Below, piece by piece: positions 18,472-26,635 of a DNA stretch of 64,000 nt. Origin of the DNA: Planctomycetota bacterium (lineage in GTDB: Bacteria > Planctomycetota > UBA1135 > UBA2386); NCBI GenBank assembly GCA_016716265.1, contig JADJWQ010000006.1:3995501-4059500 (forward strand), read 5' to 3'. The position numbers and the translations under genes are program-made. Every line of letters begins with the position of its first letter. Within the stretch, counting starts at the first letter, position 1. The notes under the pieces were generated by a model. It searched no databases. It saw nothing but the letters and a program-made list of their open reading frames with translations, and was not told the DNA's origin.

Positions 18472-19920
18472 ATGTACGAAAACCGCCCCGGCCTCGAGAC
18501 CCGCAGCAAGATCGTCGCGACGCTGGGCCCGGCGTCCTGGAACGAACCGGCGCTGTCGAACCTGCTGCGCGCCGGCGTCGACGTCTGTCGGATCAATGGC
18601 TCCCACGCCGATCGTGCGACGATCCGGCGGCTGGTTGCGGACGTGCGCAGCGCGGCCGCCGCATTGCGCCGGCACATCGCCGTGCTGCTCGACCTGCAGG
18701 GGCCGAAGATCCGGGTCGGCGAGCTCGCGAGCCCGCTGGCGCTGCGCGGGGGCGACACGCTGACGATCGTCATGGCCGAGTCTTGTCCGGCGGATGGGCT
18801 ACGCGTCGGCACGACCTGGCCCGAGATGGCAGCCGACCTCGTCGTCGGGGCGCGGCTCTTGTTCGCCGACGGCGCACTGTCGGGGATCGTCACCGACATC
18901 CGACACGAGTGCGACCCGGCCGAGGTCGACGTGCAGATCGTCGATGGCGGCGTGCTGAAGTCCCACCAGGGCATCAACTTGCCAGGCATCGCGACGTCGG
19001 TCCCGTCGTTGACCGAGAAGGACCTCGGCGACGTCGCCGTCGGTGTCGAAGCAGGTGTCGACTACCTGGCGCTGTCGTTCGTGCGGAGCGCTGCGGACGT
19101 CGTCGCGCTGAAGGAGCGGCTCGCCCGGCTCGGCCGCCCGGAGCTGCCGGTCATCGCGAAGATCGAGAAGCCACAGGCGGTCGCCGCGATCGACGAGATC
19201 CTCGTGGTCGCGGATGGCGTGATGGTGGCGCGTGGCGACCTCGGCGTCGAAGTGCAGCTGGAGGAGGTGCCGGTGCTGCAGAAGCGCATCCTCGCCGCGG
19301 CGCGCCGCCATCGGCGGTTGGCGATCACGGCGACGCAGATGCTCGACTCGATGGAGCGCAACCCGCGTCCGACGCGCGCGGAGACGACCGACGTCGCCAA
19401 CGCGATCCTCGACGGCACCGACGCGGTCATGCTGTCTGGCGAGACGGCGACCGGGAGCCATCCGATCGAGGCGGTGCGCACGATGGACTCGATCGCGCGA
19501 TCGGTCGAGAGCTCGGAGTTCTTCATGGCGGCGGAGCGCCGCTCGACTGACGGAGCGCCCGTGGACGTGGTGATTCGCGCGGCCGTCGCGGCGGTCGCCG
19601 ATCGGCCGCGGCCGCTCGTCGTGTTCACGTTGAGCGGCGCGACCGCCGTGAAGGTGTCGAAGACGCGACCGATCAGCCCCATCTTCGCGTGCACGCCTGA
19701 TCTGCACGTCGCCGATCGACTCGCCTTGTGCTGGGGCGTGACACCGGTGGTCGTCGAGCGGACGACGTCCACCGACGCGATGATCGCCTCCGGCGTCGAC
19801 GTGCTGCGCGAGCTCGGGCACGTGCACGTGGGCGAGGAGATCGTCGTGGTCGGTGGGCGGGCGCACCACGCGGGCGCCAACCTGCTCGTGTTCATGACCG
19901 TGACGACCAGCGGCTATTGA
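18472..19920 (+). CDS. pyk: Pyruvate kinase
   Basis: 482 residues. Converts phosphoenolpyruvate and ADP to pyruvate and ATP. Seen: N-terminal RSKIVATLGPASW; RINGSHAD (commonly RxNxSHG); LLDLQGPKIRVG; catalytic Lys in VIAKIEKPQA; signature VMVARGDLGVEV; ITATQMLDSM; and DGTDAVMLSGETATGSHPIEAV. The C-terminal allosteric domain is present, ending HHAGANLLVFMTV. Its last seven bases overlap the convergent gene's 3' end. Confidence 0.96.
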   Translation: MYENRPGLETRSKIVATLGPASWNEPALSNLLRAGVDVCRINGSHADRATIRRLVADVRSAAAALRRHIAVLLDLQGPKIRVGELASPLALRGGDTLTIVMAESCPADGLRVGTTWPEMAADLVVGARLLFADGALSGIVTDIRHECDPAEVDVQIVDGGVLKSHQGINLPGIATSVPSLTEKDLGDVAVGVEAGVDYLALSFVRSAADVVALKERLARLGRPELPVIAKIEKPQAVAAIDEILVVADGVMVARGDLGVEVQLEEVPVLQKRILAAARRHRRLAITATQMLDSMERNPRPTRAETTDVANAILDGTDAVMLSGETATGSHPIEAVRTMDSIARSVESSEFFMAAERRSTDGAPVDVVIRAAVAAVADRPRPLVVFTLSGATAVKVSKTRPISPIFACTPDLHVADRLALCWGVTPVVVERTTSTDAMIASGVDVLRELGHVHVGEEIVVVGGRAHHAGANLLVFMTVTTSGY

Positions 19921-20936
19921 GCGGGCAGCAGCCCGTTCTCGCGCAGCACCTCGCGGACGATCGGGCCGAGGGTCTCAGCCAATGCAGCGTTCGCATAGCC
20001 GGCGAACGCGACGTTGGTCGTGGTGTCGAGTGGTGCGTCCAGGGTCGCGCCGTCCGGAGCCGTCACCACGCAACCTGCCGCGGTCGCGCAGAGCAGCGTA
20101 CAGACGTCGTACGGTCGCGTGCCGAGCGTGCCGTGGTGGCCGAGGTGCCGGTGGACGAGCGGCCGCACGTCGAGCACGAAGCGGTCCCGCCCCAGCGCGA
20201 GCTCTGCCAGCTGGCCGCCGGAGCAGATGTATTGGTCGGTGTACACCTCGGCCTTCGCCGCGGCCCAACCGCCCAGCGCGCGCCTCACGATCTCCTCGTC
20301 GATGCGCGCGGTCAGCTCCTTGCCGCCCTGGAAGAAGTTGCTGACGGTCGCGAAGCCGTGCCGCAACCCGGTCGCCCGGGACGGCCGGACCGGCAGCGGT
20401 CGCACCGACCCGTCGCGCAGGTCCACCCGGTCGCCGCACGTCGCGCTTCCGCGCCGTGCCCACAGCCGATCGGCGAGCCCCTGCCGCGTCGTCGGCAGCT
20501 CGGTCATCACCGCGAGCTCGAGATCGGCCAGCCCGGTCACCGGCCCACGATTCGGTGCGACCGCCGCCAGGCTCCAGGCGCTTCGCTTGTCGAACATCAG
20601 CCCCCGCGTCCCGTCGATCGGGTCGACGATCACGCGCACCCTCGCGTCCGCGTCCCGCGCGCAGCCCAGCGCCCGCCCGCTCGTCGGCTCGAGCCCCTCG
20701 GCGATCAGCACGAACGGCTCCTCGGCCGCCCACCGTTCCGCGTGCCGCAGCAGGAGCGCCTCGGCGTCGACGTCGATCGCGAAGATCGTGTCGCCCGCCT
20801 CGTCGCGCTCCACCCGACTCGTCGCCTCGAGCTCCTGGGCCGCCATCCGCGCCCGCAGCGCCTCGCGCGTCGCCTCCTGCAGCACCCGCAGCCGCTGCAG
20901 CCACCGCTCCGCGCCGACGTCGTCCAGCTCGTTCAT
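19914..20936 (-). CDS. Inositol monophosphatase-family protein
   Basis: 340 residues. Metal-dependent sugar/inositol phosphatase superfamily: the first metal motif is VIVDPIDGTRGLMFDKR, and the C-terminal region PYDVCTLLCATAAGCVVTAPDG holds the motif normally written WDxAAxxxIxxxAGG, here with Tyr/Asp and a Cys-rich core. Longer than typical IMPases (~265) owing to an insertion around 150-240. An upstream acidic stretch (LIAEGLEPTSGR) replaces the usual GEE motif. Substrate unknown; the DPIDGT block makes the fold secure, the activity less so. Confidence 0.8.
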   Translation of the reverse strand: MNELDDVGAERWLQRLRVLQEATREALRARMAAQELEATSRVERDEAGDTIFAIDVDAEALLLRHAERWAAEEPFVLIAEGLEPTSGRALGCARDADARVRVIVDPIDGTRGLMFDKRSAWSLAAVAPNRGPVTGLADLELAVMTELPTTRQGLADRLWARRGSATCGDRVDLRDGSVRPLPVRPSRATGLRHGFATVSNFFQGGKELTARIDEEIVRRALGGWAAAKAEVYTDQYICSGGQLAELALGRDRFVLDVRPLVHRHLGHHGTLGTRPYDVCTLLCATAAGCVVTAPDGATLDAPLDTTTNVAFAGYANAALAETLGPIVREVLRENGLLPAQ

Positions 20937-20986
20937 CGCCCGATCCTACCGGATCCGACCACGGAGCTGGTATAACGGCAGCCTCG

Positions 20987-21060
20987 GGGCCCTTAGCTCA
21001 ATCGGTCAGAGCAGCCGTCTCATACACGGTGGGTTGCAGGTTCGAGTCCTGCAGGGCCTA
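20987..21060 (+). tRNA. tRNA with anticodon CAT (Met, possibly Ile2)
   Basis: A full cloverleaf can be folded by eye: acceptor GGGCCCT/AGGGCCT (one G-T at 1-72), D arm GCTC/GAGC, anticodon arm GCCGT-CTCATAC-ACGGT with anticodon CAT at 21021-21023, a five-base variable loop, T arm GCAGG-TTCGAGT-CCTGC, and discriminator A. No CCA is encoded. CAT could be elongator Met or the Ile2 tRNA whose C34 becomes lysidine; initiator is unlikely because 1-72 is paired and the three G-C anticodon-stem pairs are missing. Its 3' end serves as an integration site. Confidence 0.92.
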
Positions 21061-21061
21061 A
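21039..21061 (+). other. attL: attachment core at tRNA 3' end
   Basis: Twenty-three bases (beginning GGTTCGAGTCCTGCAGGG) are repeated exactly at 50862-50884. They cover the T arm and 3' acceptor strand of the tRNA. Retention of an intact tRNA on the integrase side is the usual arrangement for tRNA-integrating elements. Confidence 0.85.
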
Positions 21062-21543
21062 ACTCCAGGTGCCCGAGTTCGGCCGAGAAACCCCGGTTTC
21101 CGGCCGATCTGCATTTCGCGGCGGGCGAGTGTGCAATGGAGTGTGCATTGGCCCGCCACACCGGGGCACGGTCTGGCACGGCCTGGCACGGTCTGGCACG
21201 GGGCGGTGGGGCGCGGATCGCGAGGTAGGCCCTGCGATGCTGGGGCACGGTGGCCGAGCCGTGGACGCGGCTGCTGGCACTGATCGGGTCGCGAGGTAGG
21301 CCCTGCGACGATCCTGCTCGGATCCTGCAGAGCCAACTCGCGCGGCGTCGCGGAGGGGGGCTGCGCGTCAGGCCGCACGAAGGCGCACGTGCGCGCGTGT
21401 GGCGTGGGCGCCCCAGGGGCCGCGCCGGAGGGCCGCGGCGGCACGTCGGCGAGCGTGGGCCGCCAGAGCGGGCGCGTCGCAGTCGAGGCCGTCGGTGCCG
21501 TCGACCGGCCGGGCCGGCCGCGCGACCGCCGAGCCCGCCGGGT
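21062..21543. other. Left end of element 1, non-coding, repeat-rich
   Basis: No convincing gene. The first ~115 bases match the left end of element 2 (from 50885) almost exactly, including GTGTGCAATGGAGTGTGCA. It also holds the arm-type repeats at 21173-21200 and a perfect 20-base direct repeat (TCGCGAGGTAGGCCCTGCGA at 21218-21237 and 21289-21308). Each copy contains TAGGCCCTGC, the exact reverse complement of the last ten bases of the tRNA. Confidence 0.7.
21173..21200. repeat. Three CTGGCACG repeats at 10-base spacing
   Basis: CTGGCACG occurs at 21173-21180, 21183-21190 and 21193-21200, with a related GGGGCACG just upstream. Ten-base spacing puts the copies on one face of the helix. Similar sets lie just inside the right end of element 1 (50737-50848). 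By analogy with phage attachment sites these are candidate arm sites for the integrase or for the small helix-turn-helix protein. Confidence 0.65.
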
Positions 21544-22785
21544 TCAGCCAGCGCGGTCCGTGCTCGTCGGCTCGCCCCCCGTCGCGAACATCCGCGGCAC
21601 CGGGAACGTCCCCGGCAGCTCGCGGAACAGGTCGCCGTCGCCGAGCTCGCCGTAGAGGTCCATCGTCAGCCGGATGTCTGAGTGCCGCAGCACCTGCTGG
21701 ATCACCTTCGGGTGGACCTTCAGCTCGATCAGGATCCGCGCGCAGCTCTTGCGCAGGCAGTGGAAGTCGACCCGCTTCCGTCCAGCGCCGCGCTCGGCGG
21801 TGAGGCCGGCGGTTTCGGCGTCCTTGCGCACGATCGTGGCGATCTTCGACGGCAGGCGGAACACGCAGTCCGCATCCCGCACCGGGTCGTCGCCGCGCCT
21901 GGCGTGCAGCGCATCGCGTCGCGCCCGCATCTGCAGGAGCGAGTCGACCACGAAGCCCTGCAGCGGGATGACCGCGTCGACGCCGTTCTTCGTGAACCTC
22001 CCGTCGAGCCGCACCGAGGGCCGTGCGCTGTCGAGGCGCAGGTCGTCCCAGCAGAGCGACGCGCACTCGCCGGCGCGGAACGCGGTGGTCAGCACGAACC
22101 AGTAGAGCACCTGCCGGTCGCGCACCGCCTCGCAGTAGTCGGGCCGCGACTGCAAGCCGCCGAGCGGTCGCTCCGCGACGTAGCGTGTCCAGGCCGCTTC
22201 GACGAGCCGCTCCGCCTCCTCGAAGCGGAAGCCGACGCGCTTGAAGATCCGGAACCTGTCGCGGTTCGAGGTCCGGACCGCGAGGTTCCTCAGCGGGTCG
22301 CACTCCCAGCGCCCGGTGCGCTCCAGCCACTTGCTGAAACCGCGCAGCGCGCCGGCGTAGTGGTCGCGCGTCTTCGCGCTGCGCTCGGCGCGGATAGCGG
22401 TGAGGAACCGCTCGGCATCGGTGATGTGGAGCTCGGGCAGGTGCTTCACCTTGGCGAAGGCGAGGAACTGCCGGATCTGCCGGATCGTGCCCGCCACGTA
22501 GCGCGGCGCCGACTCGTTCGCCTCCAATGTTGCCTTGTACTCGTCGACGAGCTGCTGGATCGGGACGGTGCGGTTGCGCGCGAAGCGATCAACGTGGCCG
22601 AGCCTCGCCTGCTCGACCCCGCGCAGGGTCTCGGCCAGTCGCTCGCGCGCGATGCGCACGTCCTTGGTCCTCGTCGATCGGCGCCGCGTGACGCCATCCG
22701 CATCGGTGAACACGATGTGCCAGAACGGGCTGTTCGGCCGCCGATACGGATTGCCATTCCAGGGGCTCTGCGCGGCCTGCCTCAT
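21544..22785 (-). CDS. Tyrosine integrase of element 1
   Basis: 413 residues. An N-terminal arm-binding-like part (SPFWHIVFTDADGVTRRRSTRTKD, in part: FWHIVFTDADGVTRRRST) and a core-binding segment (about 75-165) precede the catalytic domain. The set is complete: Arg237 (AFRAGECASL), Lys266 (RFTKNGV), His342 and Arg345 (DFHCLRKS), His368 (LRHSDI), nucleophile Tyr378 (MDLYGE). It ends 483 bases from the attachment core and is therefore the likely integrase for this site. The start overlaps the end of the upstream gene by four bases, so it is last in a minus-strand operon. Element 2 carries a highly similar but frameshifted copy. Confidence 0.93.
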   Translation of the reverse strand: MRQAAQSPWNGNPYRRPNSPFWHIVFTDADGVTRRRSTRTKDVRIARERLAETLRGVEQARLGHVDRFARNRTVPIQQLVDEYKATLEANESAPRYVAGTIRQIRQFLAFAKVKHLPELHITDAERFLTAIRAERSAKTRDHYAGALRGFSKWLERTGRWECDPLRNLAVRTSNRDRFRIFKRVGFRFEEAERLVEAAWTRYVAERPLGGLQSRPDYCEAVRDRQVLYWFVLTTAFRAGECASLCWDDLRLDSARPSVRLDGRFTKNGVDAVIPLQGFVVDSLLQMRARRDALHARRGDDPVRDADCVFRLPSKIATIVRKDAETAGLTAERGAGRKRVDFHCLRKSCARILIELKVHPKVIQQVLRHSDIRLTMDLYGELGDGDLFRELPGTFPVPRMFATGGEPTSTDRAG

Positions 22786-23081
22786 TGCGACGTCCTCAAT
22801 CCGAGGAACGCGAGCACGTCCTCGCGCACCAGCAGCGTGCGACCGCGGATGTGCTTGCGCTCCGGGAATCCTGATTGCGGGTCAGCCATCAGCCTCCACA
22901 CAGTTCGCTTCCCGACGCGCAGTAGGGAAGCGGCTTCCGGCACCGTGATCAGGAGATGTTCGGGTCCTCGCAAGATCTCCGACTCGCCGCTTGATGTGCG
23001 CGCCCGAGGGTGGATGTCGCTTCCTACCGCGAGCGCTGCGGATTCGACCGGACGCGGCCGGTTGGGGGGATCAGCGGCCAT
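22782..23081 (-). CDS. Small helix-turn-helix protein (excisionase-like)
   Basis: 99 residues. The middle reads LLITVPEAASLLRVGKRTVWRLMADPQSGFPERKHIRGRTLLVREDVLAFL in segments; VPEAASLLRVGKRTVWRLM is an AlpA/excisionase-type winged helix-turn-helix, and the GRTLLVREDVLAFL tail is typical. Its place directly before the integrase, with a four-base overlap, fits a recombination directionality factor. The first ~35 residues are variable and may not be translated from this ATG. Element 2 has a near-identical protein at 52380-52679. Confidence 0.82.
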   Translation of the reverse strand: MAADPPNRPRPVESAALAVGSDIHPRARTSSGESEILRGPEHLLITVPEAASLLRVGKRTVWRLMADPQSGFPERKHIRGRTLLVREDVLAFLGLRTSQ

Positions 23082-23391
23082 CGTGCTGCCCCTCCTCCGC
23101 GCCGATGCCGAGTGCCTCGAAGATCGCCGCCTCGATGGCCCGCCGCGCGCGATCGTCGATGGGTCGGCAGAACGGGTGCCGGCGGCCCTGGCGATCCGTC
23201 CGTGCGGGGAAGCTCAGCGCATGCCGGCCGGTCGCGGTGATTCGGAGGGCGATCCCGTCCAGCCGGAGGGCGTCGGCGAAGACGCAGGTCACGTAGCCGA
23301 GCATGCCGTCGCGGGCGTTGCCGTCGCGCACGGGCGTGAACGACACGGCTGCTATGTTGGTCTGCAGCGCTCTCGGGTCAGCCATGCGCAC
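23071..23391 (-). CDS. SpoVG-like protein
   Basis: 106 residues. The pattern FTPVRDGNARDGMLGYVTCVF, then LRLDGIALRITATGRHALSFP, then RPIDDRARRAIEAAIFEAL follows the SpoVG/septation-regulator fold: a beta strand, 'xxGIxlxxxxxgxxxxxP', and a closing helix after a 'xPIxxxxRxxIexaV' motif. SpoVG proteins bind nucleic acid. It overlaps the helix-turn-helix gene by 11 bases and the upstream small gene by 14. The element 2 copy (52669-52965) is diverged in the first half but identical in the last ~17 residues. Family assignment is from pattern only. Confidence 0.6.
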   Translation of the reverse strand: MRMADPRALQTNIAAVSFTPVRDGNARDGMLGYVTCVFADALRLDGIALRITATGRHALSFPARTDRQGRRHPFCRPIDDRARRAIEAAIFEALGIGAEEGQHDGR

Positions 23392-23614
23392 CTCCCTGCT
23401 CGTGGATCTGCGTCACGCGCCTGCGCAGCCGTTCGAGACGCACCCAGAGGATCAACGCCCAGCCGCAGACGTCCTCGAGCTCCTGCTGGACCTCGTCGAC
23501 GAGGTCGACCTCCGGGCGTTCGAACGAGGCGTCGCCGTACGTGGCGGCACCGGCTTCCAGGCGAGACCGGAGGCGGGCGACGAACCGGTCCAGGGCGTCG
23601 TCGAGCGAGTTCAT
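23378..23614 (-). CDS. Small helical protein, unknown
   Basis: 78 residues: LRSRLEAGAATYGDASFERP, then LVDEVQQELEDVCGWALILWVRLERL. This looks like the short all-alpha proteins with a 'GAxxYGDxSFxRP...ExxQELxDVxGWA' pattern that occur in phages and islands and resemble the metal-binding helices of MazG-type enzymes, though only one EE(x)D-like half is present. First gene of the overlapping minus-strand operon that ends in the integrase. Element 2 lacks a counterpart. Confidence 0.6.
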   Translation of the reverse strand: MNSLDDALDRFVARLRSRLEAGAATYGDASFERPEVDLVDEVQQELEDVCGWALILWVRLERLRRRVTQIHEQGGAHG

Positions 23615-23732
23615 TCGTCGCCTCCACGCGTCGGATCGCCGGCGGTCGGAGTCGGGAGCGATTCGCCCCCGTCGGGAACCGGCCCCCAGACGAGCTGCCT
23701 GGGCTGGCCACGTCTCGATCGGCAGAGGCGGA

Positions 23733-23877
23733 GGTGGGCAAGGGGGATCAGGGGGACCCTGGACGCTCGTCGGGGGGTCGATCGCCTACGCGGCGGACGG
23801 CGACACGCACTGGAGCGCGAGCCGCGAAGCGACCCGAGACCTGAAGCCGAGGGTCCCCCTGGTCCCCCTGGCCCACC
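23733..23877. repeat. 28-base inverted repeat beside the primase gene
   Basis: GGTGGGCAAGGGGGATCAGG and following bases (23733-23760) pair with 23850-23877, whose reverse complement differs at only two of 28 positions. Each arm has two G5-6 runs. The pair sits between the integrase operon and the 3' end of the primase gene, in a 279-base gap without a gene. Element 2 has an analogous set at the same place, so a role as replication origin, terminator or regulatory hairpin is plausible. Confidence 0.65.
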
Positions 23878-23893
23878 TGTGGCCGCGCGAGTG

Positions 23894-26308
23894 CTAGACA
23901 CGCTCGATCCTCCAGGTCGCCGATCCACCGCGAGTCCCCGCGCGAACGATGCGCAAGCCGCCTTCCAGGCGCCGCTGGACGGTCTGGAAGAACCTACCCA
24001 GACACTGAGCGGCACTCTGGTGCTTGCCAGATTCCGCCCGGACGAGCTCGACGGCCTCGTGCAAGCTCGACCGAATCTCATCGCGGTCGCTCTCGTCGCC
24101 GGCCGCCAAGGCCTCTTTCACCTGGAAGACTCGATCTTCGAACCTCCGCTCCAGGGCGACGAGCAACGCGGACAGCTGCAGCCTGACCGGGTCGATCTCT
24201 TCGACCTCGCGTCGTGTCTCGCATGGATCGGGCAGCCCGAGCCAGACGAGCGCAGACCGCACCCAGCTCGACCACTCCTCGAACCGTCCGAACACCGGCA
24301 GCTGCATGCTGGGGCGTCCCGCAGCGTGGTAGGCACGCAGGATTGTCAATCCCGCCGCGACCAGCTTGCAGCGGTGCTGAGGGATGTGGTCGTAGAGGTT
24401 AACCTCGAACCGCCGCTCCTCCGGGCGCTCACAGCTCGGATCGAGCTCGCAGGCCAGCATTCGGGACGTGATGTCGCCGACGAACTGTACGTTGTTCCCT
24501 GTGACGATCCAGGTGGTGTTTCGGGTCGGCAGGCTCATCGTTTGCGACTTGCCGAGGACTCGATCTCGCCAAGTCGTCTGGGTGAGTATCGAGCACAATG
24601 CCGCCCCGCCGAACGGTCGGTCGACGTTGTCTATGACGGCGACGGGATCCCCCTCGGCGAGGATCGGGAGCATTCGTTTCTTGTCCTCATTCTCGTCGGC
24701 ACCTTGGGACATCACCGCTGCTGATCGGCCGGTCGCAATCATCGCCACCACATCCGCCAGGAGCGACTTGCCGGAGCCCATCTTGGCGGCCAGAAAGGCG
24801 AAGAGAGGCGCTGTACGCAGCGACGGGCGTATGAGGGCGGTCAGGATGGCGGCAACGGCAACGGCACGGTGGGCCGGCGTTCTGAAGGGGAAGCCACTCA
24901 GCGGCTCACAAAGCACGGCCAGGGCTGCCCGCGCGTCATCGCAGCTCGGATCCTGGGGTATGCCGGGCCACGCCCGCCCGCCGAGGCTGAGGTAGAGCCC
25001 GCTCTGTGGGTCGTAGCCCTCGGCGGATAGAATGCCGCCGTCGTATCGCAGCGTCGGGCGATCGATGACCCCGAGCAGCGGCGGCAGGCGCCATGCGCCA
25101 GCCCGGCTAAGCAGCACGTTGGCGACCCGCTCGGGACAATCCACTGCGTATGGCTTGCCGGTCTGCCGGCTGATCTTCTCCCAGCGAATCAGCTCGGTGA
25201 GCTTGTCGATCAACGCGGTCGTCGTGACCTCTTGAATCGATAGCCGCTGGCGCACCGACCCACCGACGCCCGTTTCGACAATCCGAACGACTCGCACGAG
25301 CTGTGTCTCCCGTTGGAACAGGACCGGCGGATCCTGCTCGAGGACGATCCCCTCGGCCTGTGAGACGGCTTCGTGGATCGCACCCGCCTCGAGCAACACG
25401 GCAGGGCGCGTGTCTGCGGGTGTCTCCATTCCGGCGGCTAGGCCGCTCTCGATCGTCGCAGCCACTTCGGACGCCGATAGCCCAGCCTCGGTGCCCGCGG
25501 CATGGAGCGCTCTCCGGACTTCATCGGCGCTCAAGAGCCTCGCGCCGACCAACCGGCCGAGCTCGAACGCGCTCCTGTTCAGGGTGTCGTTGCGAGCGCC
25601 TACCTTGCTGTCTCTGACGCGCCGGATCGCTCCTTCAAACCGAGCTACCACGTGCCAGGGCGTGCCCTCCGCAATCGCCGTAGGCTCGGCGCTTCCTTCC
25701 ACGGCAGCCGCCCGCCGCGGGCGTGGCCCAGCGGTATTCCGCTTGCTTCGAGGCTTCTTCTCGGGGGCTGATGCTCGGCGCAGGCGATCAACCAGGTCTG
25801 CGGGCAGCGACGCAACGCCAACATCGTCCGGAGATCGCCCCGGGAGCCAGCGGTACGGTCTCCCCGTGTCGGGATGGATCGAGCCGGGGAACACCACCTG
25901 CCCCCCGTCGCCCCGAATGTCCAGGTCGCGAGCGAGCCTCTTCACGGAGTTGCGAACCGAGAAGTCGGCCGGCGCCTGGAAGTACAAATGGAGCCTGCCG
26001 CTACCCGTGACGACCGTCGCGGTCTCGGGGAGGTTCAGCGCGGCACTCGCGCTGCCGTTCGGCGAGTCGTCGTCCACGACGATGACCCCCGAGACCTTGC
26101 CGGTGCGGAGGCCGAGGTTGTAGCCCGACCGCACCCATTGCTCGGCGTCCTCGGGAGTGGCCGGCGCGCCCTTCTGCCAGCCCTTCAGAACCGGGATCTT
26201 CCCGTTGAGCGGGATGAGCGCCCAGCCGCGCTCGATGGCTGGTAGGGCCTCGCCGAGAAGGTGGCCGCTCGGATCATCCTCACCCACGGGGCTGCGCGCG
26301 TCATCCAC
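23894..26308 (-). CDS. Bifunctional primase-polymerase with C-terminal ATPase/helicase domain
   Basis: 804 residues. The N-terminal Prim-Pol domain (about 20-190) shows GWALIPLNGKIPVLKGW, acidic VIVVDDDS, VVTGSGRLHLYF and DIRGDGGQVVFPGSIHPDTG. A linker of Arg/Pro-rich sequence follows, and the second half holds an ATPase with Walker A GSGKS at 511-515 and acidic VAVIDNVDRPFG; TWIVTGNNVQFVGD resembles the sensor of viral SF3/D5-type helicases. Such proteins start replication of plasmids, phages and satellites. Element 2 has a full-length relative (53589-56024). The start overlaps the small upstream gene by eight bases in both elements. Confidence 0.9.
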   Translation of the reverse strand: MDDARSPVGEDDPSGHLLGEALPAIERGWALIPLNGKIPVLKGWQKGAPATPEDAEQWVRSGYNLGLRTGKVSGVIVVDDDSPNGSASAALNLPETATVVTGSGRLHLYFQAPADFSVRNSVKRLARDLDIRGDGGQVVFPGSIHPDTGRPYRWLPGRSPDDVGVASLPADLVDRLRRASAPEKKPRSKRNTAGPRPRRAAAVEGSAEPTAIAEGTPWHVVARFEGAIRRVRDSKVGARNDTLNRSAFELGRLVGARLLSADEVRRALHAAGTEAGLSASEVAATIESGLAAGMETPADTRPAVLLEAGAIHEAVSQAEGIVLEQDPPVLFQRETQLVRVVRIVETGVGGSVRQRLSIQEVTTTALIDKLTELIRWEKISRQTGKPYAVDCPERVANVLLSRAGAWRLPPLLGVIDRPTLRYDGGILSAEGYDPQSGLYLSLGGRAWPGIPQDPSCDDARAALAVLCEPLSGFPFRTPAHRAVAVAAILTALIRPSLRTAPLFAFLAAKMGSGKSLLADVVAMIATGRSAAVMSQGADENEDKKRMLPILAEGDPVAVIDNVDRPFGGAALCSILTQTTWRDRVLGKSQTMSLPTRNTTWIVTGNNVQFVGDITSRMLACELDPSCERPEERRFEVNLYDHIPQHRCKLVAAGLTILRAYHAAGRPSMQLPVFGRFEEWSSWVRSALVWLGLPDPCETRREVEEIDPVRLQLSALLVALERRFEDRVFQVKEALAAGDESDRDEIRSSLHEAVELVRAESGKHQSAAQCLGRFFQTVQRRLEGGLRIVRAGTRGGSATWRIERV

Positions 26309-26528
26309 GGGTGAAGCCCCCCTTCAGCTCGCAGCGGAAATCCTCGGTGAGGAATCCAAGCGCGGCCGGGGCTCGCTCGAACTTGCCGCGATGCGAGAGC
26401 CCGCGCCTGGCCACGACCGCGCGCGGGTGTGCGACCCGTGCGCGCCGAGCCGTCTCGGAAGTCCACGGCTCCGTCGAGAGCCCGACTCGGGCTACGGTGC
26501 CAGTCGTCAGTAGCGTGCTGGAGTTCAT
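26301..26528 (-). CDS. Small basic protein before the primase gene
   Basis: 75 residues, rich in Arg, with SHRGKFERAPAALGFLTEDFRCELKGGF at its C-terminus (segment: FERAPAALGFLTEDF). It overlaps the primase start by eight bases, exactly as a different small gene does in element 2. The conserved overlap is the best evidence that it is translated. No family recognised. Confidence 0.45.
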   Translation of the reverse strand: MNSSTLLTTGTVARVGLSTEPWTSETARRARVAHPRAVVARRGLSHRGKFERAPAALGFLTEDFRCELKGGFTRG

Positions 26529-26635
26529 GTCCGTCGGCCGACGTCGTGTCGGGTCGACGGAGGGTCAGCGGAGCCGCCCCATGGTTCTAGGTGCCCTTGG
26601 GGCACCTCGAGGTCACCCCGAGGTCACCCTTGAGG

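Noticed and set aside
20987..21060. Initiator tRNA-Met
   Set aside because: Base pair 1-72 is formed (G-T) and the anticodon stem lacks three G-C pairs, so it is an elongator or Ile2 type.
26185..26466. 93-codon minus-strand frame over the primase start
   Set aside because: Overlaps the primase N-terminus out of frame; the 26301 gene fits the conserved eight-base overlap better.
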